Positions 1 through 7,395 of a stretch of DNA of 41,115 nt are shown here, one piece after another. The notes under the pieces are model-generated. The model was not told where the DNA came from. It did no database searches and worked only from the letters and a program-made list of their open reading frames with translations. The stretch is from Clostridia bacterium (lineage in GTDB: Bacteria > Bacillota > Clostridia > UBA1381), in contig JAFUJN010000181.1 in NCBI GenBank assembly GCA_017468095.1, positions 1-41,115 of the forward strand. The letters run 5' to 3'. The translations under genes and the position numbers were made by a program. Position 1 is the first letter of the stretch, and the number at the start of each line of letters is the position of its first letter.

Positions 1-1
1 A

Positions 2-117
<116 letters not shown>

Positions 118-168
118 ACTGAACTTAAAGTTCAGCTTGCGATAATTTAATAATGAGTTATCGCAAAT

Positions 169-243
169 GGCCCGTTGGTCAAGCGGTTAAGACACCGCCC
201 TTTCACGGCGGTAACGGGGGTTCGATTCCCCCACGGGTCACCA
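169..243 (+). tRNA. tRNA-Glu (UUC)
   Basis: Full cloverleaf of 75 nt with encoded CCA. The acceptor stem GGCCCGT (169-175) pairs with ACGGGTC (233-239). The anticodon stem CCGCC/GGCGG encloses the loop CTTTCAC, giving anticodon TTC (Glu). The T-arm GGGGGTTCGATTCCCCC is canonical. It sits 51 nt after the 5S gene, so it is probably co-transcribed with the rRNA operon. Confidence 0.96.
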
Positions 244-249
244 AATTGT

Positions 250-277
250 AAAAAGCCTTTCGAAAGAGAGGCTTTTT
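250..277 (+). terminator. Rho-independent terminator between the two tRNAs
   Basis: AAAAAGCCT (250-258) pairs with AGGCTTTTT (269-277), and the 3' arm doubles as the T-tract. It lies between tRNA-Glu and the CAU tRNA, so it either ends the rrn transcript or attenuates it. No convincing promoter is visible in the 9 nt before the second tRNA, so read-through is likely. Confidence 0.7.
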
Positions 278-286
278 GCTAAATTT

Positions 287-363
287 GGGCCATTAGCTCA
301 GTTGGTTAGAGCATCCGGCTCATAACCGGACGGTCCAAGGTTCGAGTCCTTGATGGCCCACCA
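287..363 (+). tRNA. tRNA with CAU anticodon (Met, possibly Ile2)
   Basis: Cloverleaf of 77 nt with encoded CCA. The acceptor GGGCCAT (287-293) pairs with ATGGCCC (353-359). The anticodon stem TCCGG/CCGGA holds the loop CTCATAA, anticodon CAT. The acceptor stem is fully paired (G1-C72), so it is not the initiator. Elongator tRNA-Met and tRNA-Ile2 (lysidine-modified C34) share this loop and cannot be separated by eye; Met is the default call. Confidence 0.92.
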
Positions 364-365
364 CG

Positions 366-397
366 TCGGAACAAGTTACGCTTGTTCCGATTTTTTT
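366..397 (+). terminator. Rho-independent terminator after the tRNA cluster
   Basis: Perfect 10-bp stem TCGGAACAAG/CTTGTTCCGA with loop TTACG, followed by seven T. It closes the rRNA/tRNA transcription unit. The following ~115 nt (398-514) are AT-rich and hold nothing I can name. Confidence 0.92.
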
Positions 398-514
398 GTG
401 CAAAAAATCAGTCACCCGCTTCACTGTTCATCCTTATCGAAAAAGGTCACGTTCAAGTAGGCACAAATTGAAATTAAATATTTTTAATTTTTTGCATAAA
501 CTTTAAAAAAACTA

Positions 515-543
515 TTGACATTTTATGACTACGGATGTAGAAT
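515..543 (+). promoter_or_regulatory. sigma-A promoter of the blaI-M56 operon
   Basis: TTGACA (515-520), a 17-nt spacer, then TAGAAT (538-543): a near-consensus housekeeping promoter. The 3' part of the spacer and the -10 box are covered by the first putative BlaI operator, which implies repression by occlusion. An AAAGGAGG ribosome site follows at 572-579, 7 nt before the blaI ATG. Confidence 0.85.
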
Positions 544-569
544 ATAGGTGTGACTACGAGTGTAGAATA
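526..569 (+). promoter_or_regulatory. Two BlaI-type operators
   Basis: Two 19-bp direct copies, TGACTACGGATGTAGAATA (526-544) and TGACTACGAGTGTAGAATA (551-569), repeat with a 25-bp period and differ at two positions. Each contains the dyad CTAC-N4-GTAG, resembling the TACA/TGTA half-sites of BlaI/MecI operators. The first overlaps the -10 region and the second covers the expected transcription start and leader. Placement directly ahead of a blaI-family gene indicates autoregulation. Binding is inferred, not shown. Confidence 0.82.
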
Positions 570-586
570 CAAAAGGAGGTATTTCA

Positions 587-964
587 ATGACTTATAAAAA
601 TATCAATATAGGCGAATCCGAACTGGAAATAATGAAGGTTCTATGGAAGGCAGGAGAGCCGGTTAATACTCAATACATAAGCGAGGCGGTTGAAGATAAG
701 GGTTGGAAACGAACAACTATTTCAACATTTCTTGTACGTCTTGTTGAGAAGGGAGCTCTTTCGGTAGAAAAAAGAGGAAAACTATACTATTACTCACCGC
801 TTATTTCCCAAAAAGAGTATCGAAAGTCACAGACTAAAAACCTTATAATGAGTTTATATAATGGATCGATAAAGGATTTTGCAGTTTCTCTTTTTGATGA
901 ACAGACATTGTCTGATAACGATATAAAGGAGCTAAAAGCAATTTTTGAAGATAAGGAGGTATAA
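587..964 (+). CDS. BlaI/MecI-family transcriptional repressor
   Basis: This 125-aa winged-helix repressor has the usual family length (~120-130 aa). The N-terminal ~75 residues carry the DNA-binding fold, with ESELEIMKVLWKAGEP at the start and the recognition region KRTTISTFLVRLVEKG followed by the wing. The C-terminal helices (~80-125) should dimerise. In the known Bla/Mec systems the partner M56 protease causes cleavage of the repressor and lifts repression. The M56 gene starts 2 nt after this stop codon, so the two are co-translated. Two operators overlap the promoter. Despite the name, no beta-lactamase is present here; many Clostridia use such pairs for envelope functions. Confidence 0.93.
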   Translation: MTYKNINIGESELEIMKVLWKAGEPVNTQYISEAVEDKGWKRTTISTFLVRLVEKGALSVEKRGKLYYYSPLISQKEYRKSQTKNLIMSLYNGSIKDFAVSLFDEQTLSDNDIKELKAIFEDKEV

Positions 965-966
965 TT

Positions 967-3177
967 ATGCTTGAGTACATATTCAAGGCGGTACTTATTA
1001 CTTCTCTTATAGGCACTGTTTCTGCAGTTTTATTTGCCTTAATCAAGCCGTTAACAAAGAAATATTTTTCTGCAAGTTGGCATTATTACATTTGGCTAAT
1101 TGTTTTAGTAACTATGGTAACGCCTTTCAGGTTTATTATGCCGGAAAAGACCTTTGTTGCAGATATCCAAGAAGATGCAATCATTCAACAAGAGAACTAT
1201 GTAGAAAATAATCCGGTTCTTGAGTTTGTGAAAAATGAGGAAGTGTTTCCGCAAGTAGATAATGTTACGGAAGGTAAAATTGCTAATATAAAGGGTTTTG
1301 CCGAAGACAAAATCAGTATATTATCAATAATATGGCTTGGTGGAGCTATGGCATTTCTTGTTTTTAAAGTGATTGCTTACATTTTGTTTGTTTTAAAACT
1401 TCAAAGGGCATCACAAATAATCTCTTGTGAAGAACTTAAGCAATATACAAATAAGAAAATTATAACCAGAACAAGTAGCAAAATTGTTTCGCCGTTGATG
1501 GTGGGAACTTTACGGCCGACACTACTTTTGCCGGAAGCTGAAATGACAGAGGAACAGCTTGACAACGTGTTAGCTCACGAAATGGTGCATTTTAAGCGAA
1601 AAGACATTATTTATAAATGGTTTGTTTGCTTTGTGAAGTGCATCCATTGGTTTAACCCGATGGTTTACTATGTGGCAAAGCAGGTGGATATTGAATGCGA
1701 AATTTCCTGTGATTTGGCGGTTGTGAAAAACATGAATAAAGAGCAAGAGAGTAGTTATATAGACACAATTCTCGCTTTAGTTACTGCAAAAAAACAACAG
1801 AAAACAGCTGTAACTACAGCGATGGCAGGGGATAAAAAGTCGCTGAAAAGGAGGTTTTCAATGATTAAAAATAAGGGTAAAATAAGTAAAAAGGCAATTA
1901 TAATTTCTGTTATAATAGCATTTGTGGTCCTTGTTGGTTCCGTATTGGCAAGCGGAATATTAAACGGAAAGTTTATAAGCAATTATGAAAATGAGCTGCT
2001 TGCAGTAAACACAGATGCAAGGCAGAGTGATGATTTTAATTTCTTGTTTGTAGGTATTGATAAGCAAAATAACGCGGATTCATTGATGGTTTTATCTGCT
2101 GAAGACGGCAAACTGTCAGGGGTGTCATTCTTGAGAGAAACTGTATTTATTATTGATGGAATAAAAGCAAGCGCAAGTGAGATTGTAAATGGAGTTGACG
2201 GAAATCAAAGAATAATAGATGTGGTAAAAAACACACTATCTGTGCCAATCAATTATTATGCGAAGGTAAATTTGACTGTTATTGAAAAATTGGTGGATAG
2301 CGTTGGAGGAATAGAGATTGATGTGCCGATAGATATGGAGTATGATGACCCGGAACAGAATTTACATATTAAGATAAAGCAGGGCAGACATACTCTGAAC
2401 GGCTCTGCAGCGTGCGGACTTCTGCAGTTCAGACGTTCAAATAACGGCAACGGATACGGAGATGTTGTAAGAACCAAAATGGGTCAAGAGTTTGTAAAAG
2501 AATTTATAAATCAAAAACTCAACAAGGAATTTATCAATAAATCGCCTGAAATATTTAAAGAATTGGCAGAAAATATCGAGACTAATTACCCTGTGTCAAA
2601 GCTTCTCGGCGATATAAGAATGCTTAGCAATATGAAGTCTGACATAACATTTAAAGTATTTGATAGCGCATCAATAACTGATGATACTGGATTTATGCTA
2701 TACGAAGAGGAAAATGGCGAGGTGATTTCAGTAGTTGCCAAGCCAAAGCTTGTGCCAGATGCTCACAATGAAAGCAAAGTACAACCCGAAACAAAAGTAA
2801 AGCTTGCAAGGCCATGCGATGGTACAATAACCAATCATTTTGGAAAAAGAGTGCATCCTATTACAAATGAAGTTCGTGAACATAATGGTATCGATATAAA
2901 AGCACCTGAAGGAACAGAAGTGGTTTCGTCCATGATCGGAACAGTAACAGATGTTGGTTTTGATGCCGAAAAGGGTAATTATATCGTGGTGGAGAAGGAT
3001 AATGTTAAGACAATATACTCACAACTTTCTGCCACAAACGTGAAAAAGGGCGATAACATAAGTATAAACCAATCCATAGGTGCAGTAGGCAGTACGGGAA
3101 ATTCCACAGGCGCACACTTGCACTTTGAGGTTATGATTGATGGAGAATATGTTGATCCGGAAAGCTTAATGCCATAA
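967..3177 (+). CDS. M56 (BlaR1-type) protease - LCP - M23 peptidase fusion
   Basis: A 736-aa membrane protein with three enzyme modules. Residues 1-145 contain three hydrophobic segments. The M56 metalloprotease domain follows, with the zinc motif HEMVH (204-208) and downstream ECEISCD (243-249). A fourth membrane helix (about 310-329) precedes an LCP (LytR-CpsA-Psr) domain (~355-580) with GID, DSLMVLS, SFLRET and a C-terminal GYGDVVRT-type arginine motif. The C-terminus (~618-733) is an M23/LytM endopeptidase with intact H639xxxD643 and H717xH719. Expected topology puts M56 in the cytoplasm, to act on BlaI, and LCP plus M23 outside, in place of the penicillin-sensing domain of BlaR1. LCP enzymes attach polymers to peptidoglycan and M23 enzymes cut peptide stems. 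Domain calls are firm; the combined role is inference. Confidence 0.88.
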   Translation: MLEYIFKAVLITSLIGTVSAVLFALIKPLTKKYFSASWHYYIWLIVLVTMVTPFRFIMPEKTFVADIQEDAIIQQENYVENNPVLEFVKNEEVFPQVDNVTEGKIANIKGFAEDKISILSIIWLGGAMAFLVFKVIAYILFVLKLQRASQIISCEELKQYTNKKIITRTSSKIVSPLMVGTLRPTLLLPEAEMTEEQLDNVLAHEMVHFKRKDIIYKWFVCFVKCIHWFNPMVYYVAKQVDIECEISCDLAVVKNMNKEQESSYIDTILALVTAKKQQKTAVTTAMAGDKKSLKRRFSMIKNKGKISKKAIIISVIIAFVVLVGSVLASGILNGKFISNYENELLAVNTDARQSDDFNFLFVGIDKQNNADSLMVLSAEDGKLSGVSFLRETVFIIDGIKASASEIVNGVDGNQRIIDVVKNTLSVPINYYAKVNLTVIEKLVDSVGGIEIDVPIDMEYDDPEQNLHIKIKQGRHTLNGSAACGLLQFRRSNNGNGYGDVVRTKMGQEFVKEFINQKLNKEFINKSPEIFKELAENIETNYPVSKLLGDIRMLSNMKSDITFKVFDSASITDDTGFMLYEEENGEVISVVAKPKLVPDAHNESKVQPETKVKLARPCDGTITNHFGKRVHPITNEVREHNGIDIKAPEGTEVVSSMIGTVTDVGFDAEKGNYIVVEKDNVKTIYSQLSATNVKKGDNISINQSIGAVGSTGNSTGAHLHFEVMIDGEYVDPESLMP

Positions 3178-3180
3178 CCA

Positions 3181-3209
3181 AAAACCTTTGGCTTTTTGCC
3201 AAAGGTTTT
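3181..3209 (+). terminator. Terminator of the blaI-M56 operon
   Basis: Stem AAAACCTTTGGC/GCCAAAGGTTTT with a five-T loop, starting 3 nt after the stop codon. The 3' arm supplies the short T-run. It separates this operon from the downstream sigma-factor gene. Confidence 0.85.
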
Positions 3210-3226
3210 GCTATTTTAAATAAAAC

Positions 3227-3259
3227 TGCAACCTTTTCAACGTTTCAAGGATATATAAT
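3227..3259 (+). promoter_or_regulatory. Possible promoter of the sigma/anti-sigma operon
   Basis: TATAAT lies at 3254-3259, but no TTGACA-like -35 is spaced correctly. Instead TGCAACC (3227-3233) lies where an ECF-type AAC-containing -35 would be, consistent with partial autoregulation by the sigma factor. The assignment is tentative. Confidence 0.4.
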
Positions 3260-3308
3260 AGTGTAAAGACTAAAAGCTTTTAACTTTGCGAAAGAAAGTT
3301 GGTTTAAG

Positions 3309-3845
3309 ATGGTAGATGAAAGAAAATTACTTTTTCAGCTTCAAAAACGAGCAAAAAATTCTATAGATGTGGCGATAGATATTTATACACCTTATCTGAG
3401 TACGGTTTTGTATAATATTGCAGGGAATAGCCTACCCAAAGAAGATATTGAAGAAATTGTATCAGATGTATTTATTGCCCTTTGGAATAATGCAGGAAAC
3501 ATAGACCTTGACAAAGGAACCTTGCGGTCATATATTGCAACTTGTGCCAGAAATTTTGCGCTGAAACGACTTAATAAAGTCAAAGAATTTGCAGAACTTG
3601 ACGATATAGAGTTGGCAGATAGCCGAGATTTTGCCGAGGATAGCATAAAAAGTGATTTTGTTTGGAAATCGGTTATGGAGCTTGGCGAACCGGACAATGA
3701 AATATTTGTCCGCTACTACAAGTTCGGTGAAAAAATAAAAGAAATTTCAAATGCAACGGGATTAAATGTGTCTACTATCAAGAGCAAGCTTTCAAGGGGT
3801 AAACGCAAATTAAGAATTTTGTTAAATGCGGAGGAATGGTTATGA
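3309..3845 (+). CDS. ECF-type RNA polymerase sigma factor
   Basis: 178 aa, typical of group-4 (ECF) sigma factors. The region-2-like part (~20-90) includes the stretch IEEIVSDVFIALWNN, which matches the -10-recognition helix. The region-4-like part (~125-172) has the helix-turn-helix EISNATGLNVSTIKSKLSRGKRKL, which reads -35 elements. The stop codon overlaps the start of the next gene (ATGA), the usual coupling of an ECF sigma with its anti-sigma. It follows the blaI/M56 operon after a terminator, so it has its own promoter. The regulon is not deducible here, but the neighbourhood suggests envelope stress. Confidence 0.88.
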   Translation: MVDERKLLFQLQKRAKNSIDVAIDIYTPYLSTVLYNIAGNSLPKEDIEEIVSDVFIALWNNAGNIDLDKGTLRSYIATCARNFALKRLNKVKEFAELDDIELADSRDFAEDSIKSDFVWKSVMELGEPDNEIFVRYYKFGEKIKEISNATGLNVSTIKSKLSRGKRKLRILLNAEEWL

Positions 3846-4621
3846 AAAAAAGAGATTTGTTTTTGGAACTCAATATTAAAGATGTAAAGGAAAGGGATAA
3901 CGCTCCTTTTGATATTGACATTCAAAAAGTAAAGAACAAAGTAAATAACAGTATCTGCTCCGCAAAACGGGAAAGGACGGTTAGTTTTATGAAATCAAAA
4001 AAGAAAGTGGCTTTAATTGCAGCAGCAACAGTTTGTGTATTGGGAATTACAGCTTTTGCGGCAAGTGGGATTATTACAAGCTGGAACAGTAGTTCATCAG
4101 GTATTCCCGAATATAAAAGCCTTCCGTCGGCGGAGCAATGTATAGAAGATATAGGTTATGTGCCGGTGCTTATTGACACCTTTGAGAATGGCTATAAATT
4201 TAACAACGGTAGCCTTGTGAATAACAATCTTAAAGATGAAAATGGCAATTCTGTTGAAAAGTTCAAGTCTGTTATGTTCAGATATGAAAAAGATGGCGAC
4301 AGAGTAATATTTTCTCAGGACAAATTCGACTCAGCGATTGAAAGAGATGGAGAAATTGTCGCTACAGTTGACAACGTAGACATCTATTATAGCAGCTACA
4401 CAAACAAGCTTGTTCCGCCGGATTATGAGCTTACAGAAGAGGACAAAAAGGCAGAGGCAAACGGAGAACTTGTATTCAGCTATGGTACTCCAGAAGTGGA
4501 AATCATAAAAGTGCAGAGTGCCAACTGGGTTAAAGACGGCGTTTTGTATAACTTAATGCAGATGGACGGAAAGCTATCTCAAGAAGAATTGATCCAAATG
4601 GCAACAGAAATCATAGAATAA
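3842..4621 (+). CDS. Putative membrane-anchored anti-sigma factor
   Basis: I chose the ATG at 3842 (259 aa) over the one at 3836, because the ribosome site CGGAGG (3829-3834) is 7 nt from the former and only 1 nt from the latter; this gives the ATGA overlap with the sigma stop. About 50 charged N-terminal residues would face the cytoplasm and bind the sigma factor. One transmembrane helix follows (VALIAAATVCVLGITAFAA, around residues 57-75). The ~180-residue extracytoplasmic part begins SAEQCIEDIGYVPVLIDTF and resembles the DUF4367-like sensor domains of clostridial anti-sigmas; I cannot confirm the family by eye. The role rests mainly on gene order and topology. Confidence 0.75.
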   Translation: MKKRDLFLELNIKDVKERDNAPFDIDIQKVKNKVNNSICSAKRERTVSFMKSKKKVALIAAATVCVLGITAFAASGIITSWNSSSSGIPEYKSLPSAEQCIEDIGYVPVLIDTFENGYKFNNGSLVNNNLKDENGNSVEKFKSVMFRYEKDGDRVIFSQDKFDSAIERDGEIVATVDNVDIYYSSYTNKLVPPDYELTEEDKKAEANGELVFSYGTPEVEIIKVQSANWVKDGVLYNLMQMDGKLSQEELIQMATEIIE

Positions 4622-4626
4622 TAAAG

Positions 4627-4656
4627 AACCACCCAATCCCTCGGGTGGTTTTTTTG
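4627..4656 (+). terminator. Terminator after the anti-sigma gene
   Basis: AACCACCC/GGGTGGTT stem with an 8-nt loop and a run of T on the plus strand. The convergent AraC gene ends right beside it; on the minus strand only a weak T-tract follows, so it works best for the plus-strand operon. Confidence 0.88.
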
Positions 4657-5445
4657 TTACTTTATTTTTGATGGAAGATACCCCAAAACCTTTTTAAAGG
4701 TTTTGGTAAAATAAGAAACATCGGAAAATCCGCATTCGGCGGAAACTTCTGAAACTGTGAACTTTTTGGTGCGAAGCAACTTTTCTGCTTCACGGCAACG
4801 TATCATTTGTATATATTCTTTCACAGAACAGCCGACCGATTCGGTGAATTTTCGTGAAAAATAGAAACGGCTGAAGCCTACGTGTTCGGCAATATCCGAA
4901 ACCAAAATGTCTTCCTTGAAATGCTTGCCGATATACTTAATGCTTTGTTTTATAACATCATCTGCTATTTTTTGCTTTTTGCCAAGGGAATAGTATCTGA
5001 AAAGATGGGACACCAAAGAGGCAACATGGCCTTTAATCGCTGCTTCAAAAAAGTCGTTTTTTTCGTGGTATTCCGAAATAATTTTCATAAAATATTCATT
5101 AAGCGTATCATCCTTAACAAACTCCGCAAGGCTTGTGCTTTCAACGTCAAGGCCAAGTGTTTTAAGGAAAGCAGTATCAATAATAAGGCAGTAGTACTGC
5201 AAAATATCCGAATCTGCAATAGTAGAATGCATCAATCCGGAGTTAATAACGGTAATTGCGCCGACTTTGGTTTCTACCAGATTTGAATTGATTATGGTGT
5301 GGCCATTACCTTTAGTACAAAAAAGAAGTTCTATATTTTCGTGCCAGTTAGCCACGCTTTTGCCATAACCATCTTTTTTTAGAGTATCAAGGTGCAGAAT
5401 TATAGGAAGCCCGCTACCCAAACCATGATATTCATATAAACCCAT
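4657..5445 (-). CDS. AraC-family transcriptional regulator
   Basis: 262 aa in two parts. Residues ~10-110 form a cupin-like ligand-binding domain (NWHENIELLFCTKGNGHTII is a typical segment). Residues ~165-262 form the double helix-turn-helix DNA-binding domain, with ILVSDIAEHVGFSRFYFSRKF and the second helix pair VSEVSAECGFSDVSYFTKTF. The gene is divergent from a GH20 hexosaminidase across 125 bp, the classical arrangement of an AraC activator and its sugar-utilisation target. The inducer is probably a GlcNAc- or GalNAc-containing sugar, which is inference from the neighbour. Confidence 0.9.
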   Translation of the reverse strand: MGLYEYHGLGSGLPIILHLDTLKKDGYGKSVANWHENIELLFCTKGNGHTIINSNLVETKVGAITVINSGLMHSTIADSDILQYYCLIIDTAFLKTLGLDVESTSLAEFVKDDTLNEYFMKIISEYHEKNDFFEAAIKGHVASLVSHLFRYYSLGKKQKIADDVIKQSIKYIGKHFKEDILVSDIAEHVGFSRFYFSRKFTESVGCSVKEYIQMIRCREAEKLLRTKKFTVSEVSAECGFSDVSYFTKTFKKVLGYLPSKIK

Positions 5446-5570
5446 AGCATCACCTCAAAAAAGCACAAAATTACCAAAACACAGCATATAAATTATAGCT
5501 AATAACATTATAATCCTTTATAATGGGATTGTAAAGCAATTTTTTACAAAAAGTGCAAAGGAGTGATTTT
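5446..5570. promoter_or_regulatory. Divergent AraC/GH20 control region
   Basis: 125 bp of AT-rich DNA. Plus-strand TATAAT copies occur at 5509-5514 and 5519-5524; minus-strand TATAAT occurs as ATTATA at 5508-5513. None has a clean TTGACA partner, which fits activator-dependent promoters. I see no clear cre site. An AAAGGAGTGAT ribosome site precedes the GH20 ATG. Confidence 0.5.
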
Positions 5571-7271
5571 ATGCATTTATTACCAAAACCAAAAAAACTT
5601 GAAATTAAAGAAAACAGCCTTAAATCGAAAAAGGTAAACATTAAAAACCTAATTGCAGATAACAGAATTGACAAGGCATTAGGCTTTTTTGAACAGGCTG
5701 ATGACGGCGTTCTTTTAACGGTAAGCGCTCAAGGTGTTGGTGAGGGATACACCCTTACAATTTCACCTGACGAAATAAAAATCGAGGGTAATGGCGTAGC
5801 CGGTGCATTTTACGGCATCCAGACCCTAAAGCAGATTTTTGAAGAGACAAGCGTTCCTTGTCTTGAAATTGAAGACGAGCCTGATATGAAGCGCCGTGGT
5901 TTTTATCACGATGTAACTCGCGGAAAAGTGCCAACAGTTGAAACTCTAAAGGGCCTTATTGACAAGATGGCGTACTACAAAATGAACGAGCTTCAGCTTT
6001 ACATAGAGCACACATTCCCATTCAAAGAATTTGGCGACGATGTGGAAAAGTTTGGATACCTAACTCCTAGCGAAATCAAGGAAATTGACGATTATTGCTA
6101 TGATAATTTCATTGAGCACGTTCCGTCTATCGCCACATTTGGTCATCTTTTTGAGCTTTTGGCTAAGCCTGAATACCGCCATTTGCAGACCGTTGACAAC
6201 TACGAACCTGACCGCATATTCTGGATGGAGCGTATGGCTCACCACACAATCGACCCGAAAAATCCTGAAAGTATCGAGATTATTAAGAGCCTTATCGACC
6301 AGGTTTTGCCACTATTCAGAAGCGACAGATTCAACATTTGCGGTGACGAAACTTTTGACCTAAAAGAGGGAAAATATAAGGGCGAAGACACAGGTAAGCT
6401 ATATGTTGATTTCATTAAGAAAATTATTGCCCACCTGAAGTCAAAGGGCAAGAAGATAATGATGTGGGGCGACGTTTTGCTTCAGCATCCTGAAGTAATT
6501 CCTGAGCTTCCAAAGGATATTCAGCTTGCAAACTGGTACTATTCTGAGAATCCTCCGGAAGAAACCTTTGAAACATTTGAGAAGTCGGGTTGCGAACAGA
6601 TTGTTTGCCCTGGTACTTCTGCGTGGATAGGATTTACCGAAGATGTTATAAGAGCAAACCAGAACATCATTAAAATGTGTGATTTGGGTTACAAACACGG
6701 CGCAACGGGTATGCTTAACACAAACTGGGGTGATTTTGGACACTTATGTTCACTTGAGCTTTCTATGCACGGATTTGTTCTTGGTGCTGCAAAGTCCTGG
6801 AATATTGAAACAAAAGCAGATGGCGAGTTTGACAGTAGCATAAATGCGATTTGCTACAAGAACGAAAATGCTGTTAAATACCTTACAATATTGAGCAAGG
6901 CGAATGTGGTTATGTCATGGAATGAGATTATCTGGACATATTCAAAGATGACTATGAACACCAAAATTCATGAGTATGAGCTTCCAACGATGGAAGAGAT
7001 TGAAAAGTGTATTTCCAATTGCCAGAGCGTTATTGCCGAGCTTAAGAAGCAGACTTGGGAAATTGATAGATACAGAACCGAGTTTATCCTTGCGGCAGAA
7101 GGCATTATTATAGTGGCAGATATACTTGCGAAGCTTGCAAAGCATGACCATAAGCAAGTATCAAATGTAGCAGAATGGCTAAAGAGCTATCGCGAAAGCT
7201 GGATGCAGGTTAATAAGGAAAGCGAACTTTACAGACTTGAAAAGTTCCTTACCGAACTTGATGCGATGTAA
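5571..7271 (+). CDS. Glycoside hydrolase family 20 beta-N-acetylhexosaminidase
   Basis: 566 aa from the ATG at 5571. The GTG 18 nt upstream is rejected because the ribosome site AAAGGAG lies inside that extension. Residues ~1-100 match the zincin-like N-terminal domain that precedes GH20 barrels; the catalytic TIM barrel starts near MKRRGFYHDVTRGKVPT (~106-122). The catalytic pair D259-E260 lies in FNICGDETFDL; in GH20 the Asp orients the substrate acetamide and the Glu is the general acid. There is no signal peptide, so it acts in the cytoplasm on imported GlcNAc/GalNAc oligosaccharides or wall fragments. It is a single-gene unit with its own terminator, probably controlled by the divergent AraC regulator. 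Confidence 0.9.
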   Translation: MHLLPKPKKLEIKENSLKSKKVNIKNLIADNRIDKALGFFEQADDGVLLTVSAQGVGEGYTLTISPDEIKIEGNGVAGAFYGIQTLKQIFEETSVPCLEIEDEPDMKRRGFYHDVTRGKVPTVETLKGLIDKMAYYKMNELQLYIEHTFPFKEFGDDVEKFGYLTPSEIKEIDDYCYDNFIEHVPSIATFGHLFELLAKPEYRHLQTVDNYEPDRIFWMERMAHHTIDPKNPESIEIIKSLIDQVLPLFRSDRFNICGDETFDLKEGKYKGEDTGKLYVDFIKKIIAHLKSKGKKIMMWGDVLLQHPEVIPELPKDIQLANWYYSENPPEETFETFEKSGCEQIVCPGTSAWIGFTEDVIRANQNIIKMCDLGYKHGATGMLNTNWGDFGHLCSLELSMHGFVLGAAKSWNIETKADGEFDSSINAICYKNENAVKYLTILSKANVVMSWNEIIWTYSKMTMNTKIHEYELPTMEEIEKCISNCQSVIAELKKQTWEIDRYRTEFILAAEGIIIVADILAKLAKHDHKQVSNVAEWLKSYRESWMQVNKESELYRLEKFLTELDAM

Positions 7272-7273
7272 TT

Positions 7274-7303
7274 AAAAAAATCCACCCATAGGTGGATTTT
7301 TTT
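7274..7303. terminator. Bidirectional terminator between GH20 and DAP dehydrogenase
   Basis: AAAAATCCACC/GGTGGATTTTT stem with the loop CATA, flanked by A-runs on one side and T-runs on the other. It therefore serves the plus-strand hexosaminidase and can also stop transcripts leaving the minus-strand dehydrogenase. Confidence 0.88.
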
Positions 7304-7331
7304 GTGTTGGTTGATTTAGGTTGGGGAATTT

Positions 7332-7391
7332 GTAGGGGAGGGTCTCTGCGCCCTCCCGAATAAACGAGTGGGGATGGAACCCCGCCCCTAC
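7332..7391. repeat. Short palindromic repeat element A (60 bp)
   Basis: It begins GTAGGGG and ends CCCCTAC, with inner G/C-rich hairpins (GGAGGG...CCCTCC and GGGG...CCCC). It lies 4 bp beyond the 3' end of the dehydrogenase gene. The termini match the GTAGGG/CCCTAC ends of the elements at 30043, 32077 and 32154, suggesting a family of mobile or REP-like palindromes. It is much more G/C-rich than its surroundings. Confidence 0.65.
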
Positions 7392-7395
7392 GATT

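Noticed and set aside
587-3177. A beta-lactam resistance (bla/mec) operon
   Set aside because: The BlaI/M56 pair is real, but there is no beta-lactamase or PBP2a gene and the penicillin-binding sensor is replaced by LCP and M23 domains.
3392-3697. Long minus-strand ORF within the sigma gene, and similar opposite-strand ORFs such as 10255-10719, 16217-16684 and 26253-26894
   Set aside because: They mirror the codon structure of well-supported genes on the other strand, lack ribosome sites and resemble no family.
5553-5570. GTG start 18 nt upstream for the GH20 gene
   Set aside because: The AAAGGAG ribosome site lies inside this extension; the ATG at 5571 is correctly spaced.
7332-7391. CRISPR repeat or insertion-sequence end
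   Set aside because: There is no regularly spaced repeat-spacer series and no transposase ORF nearby.
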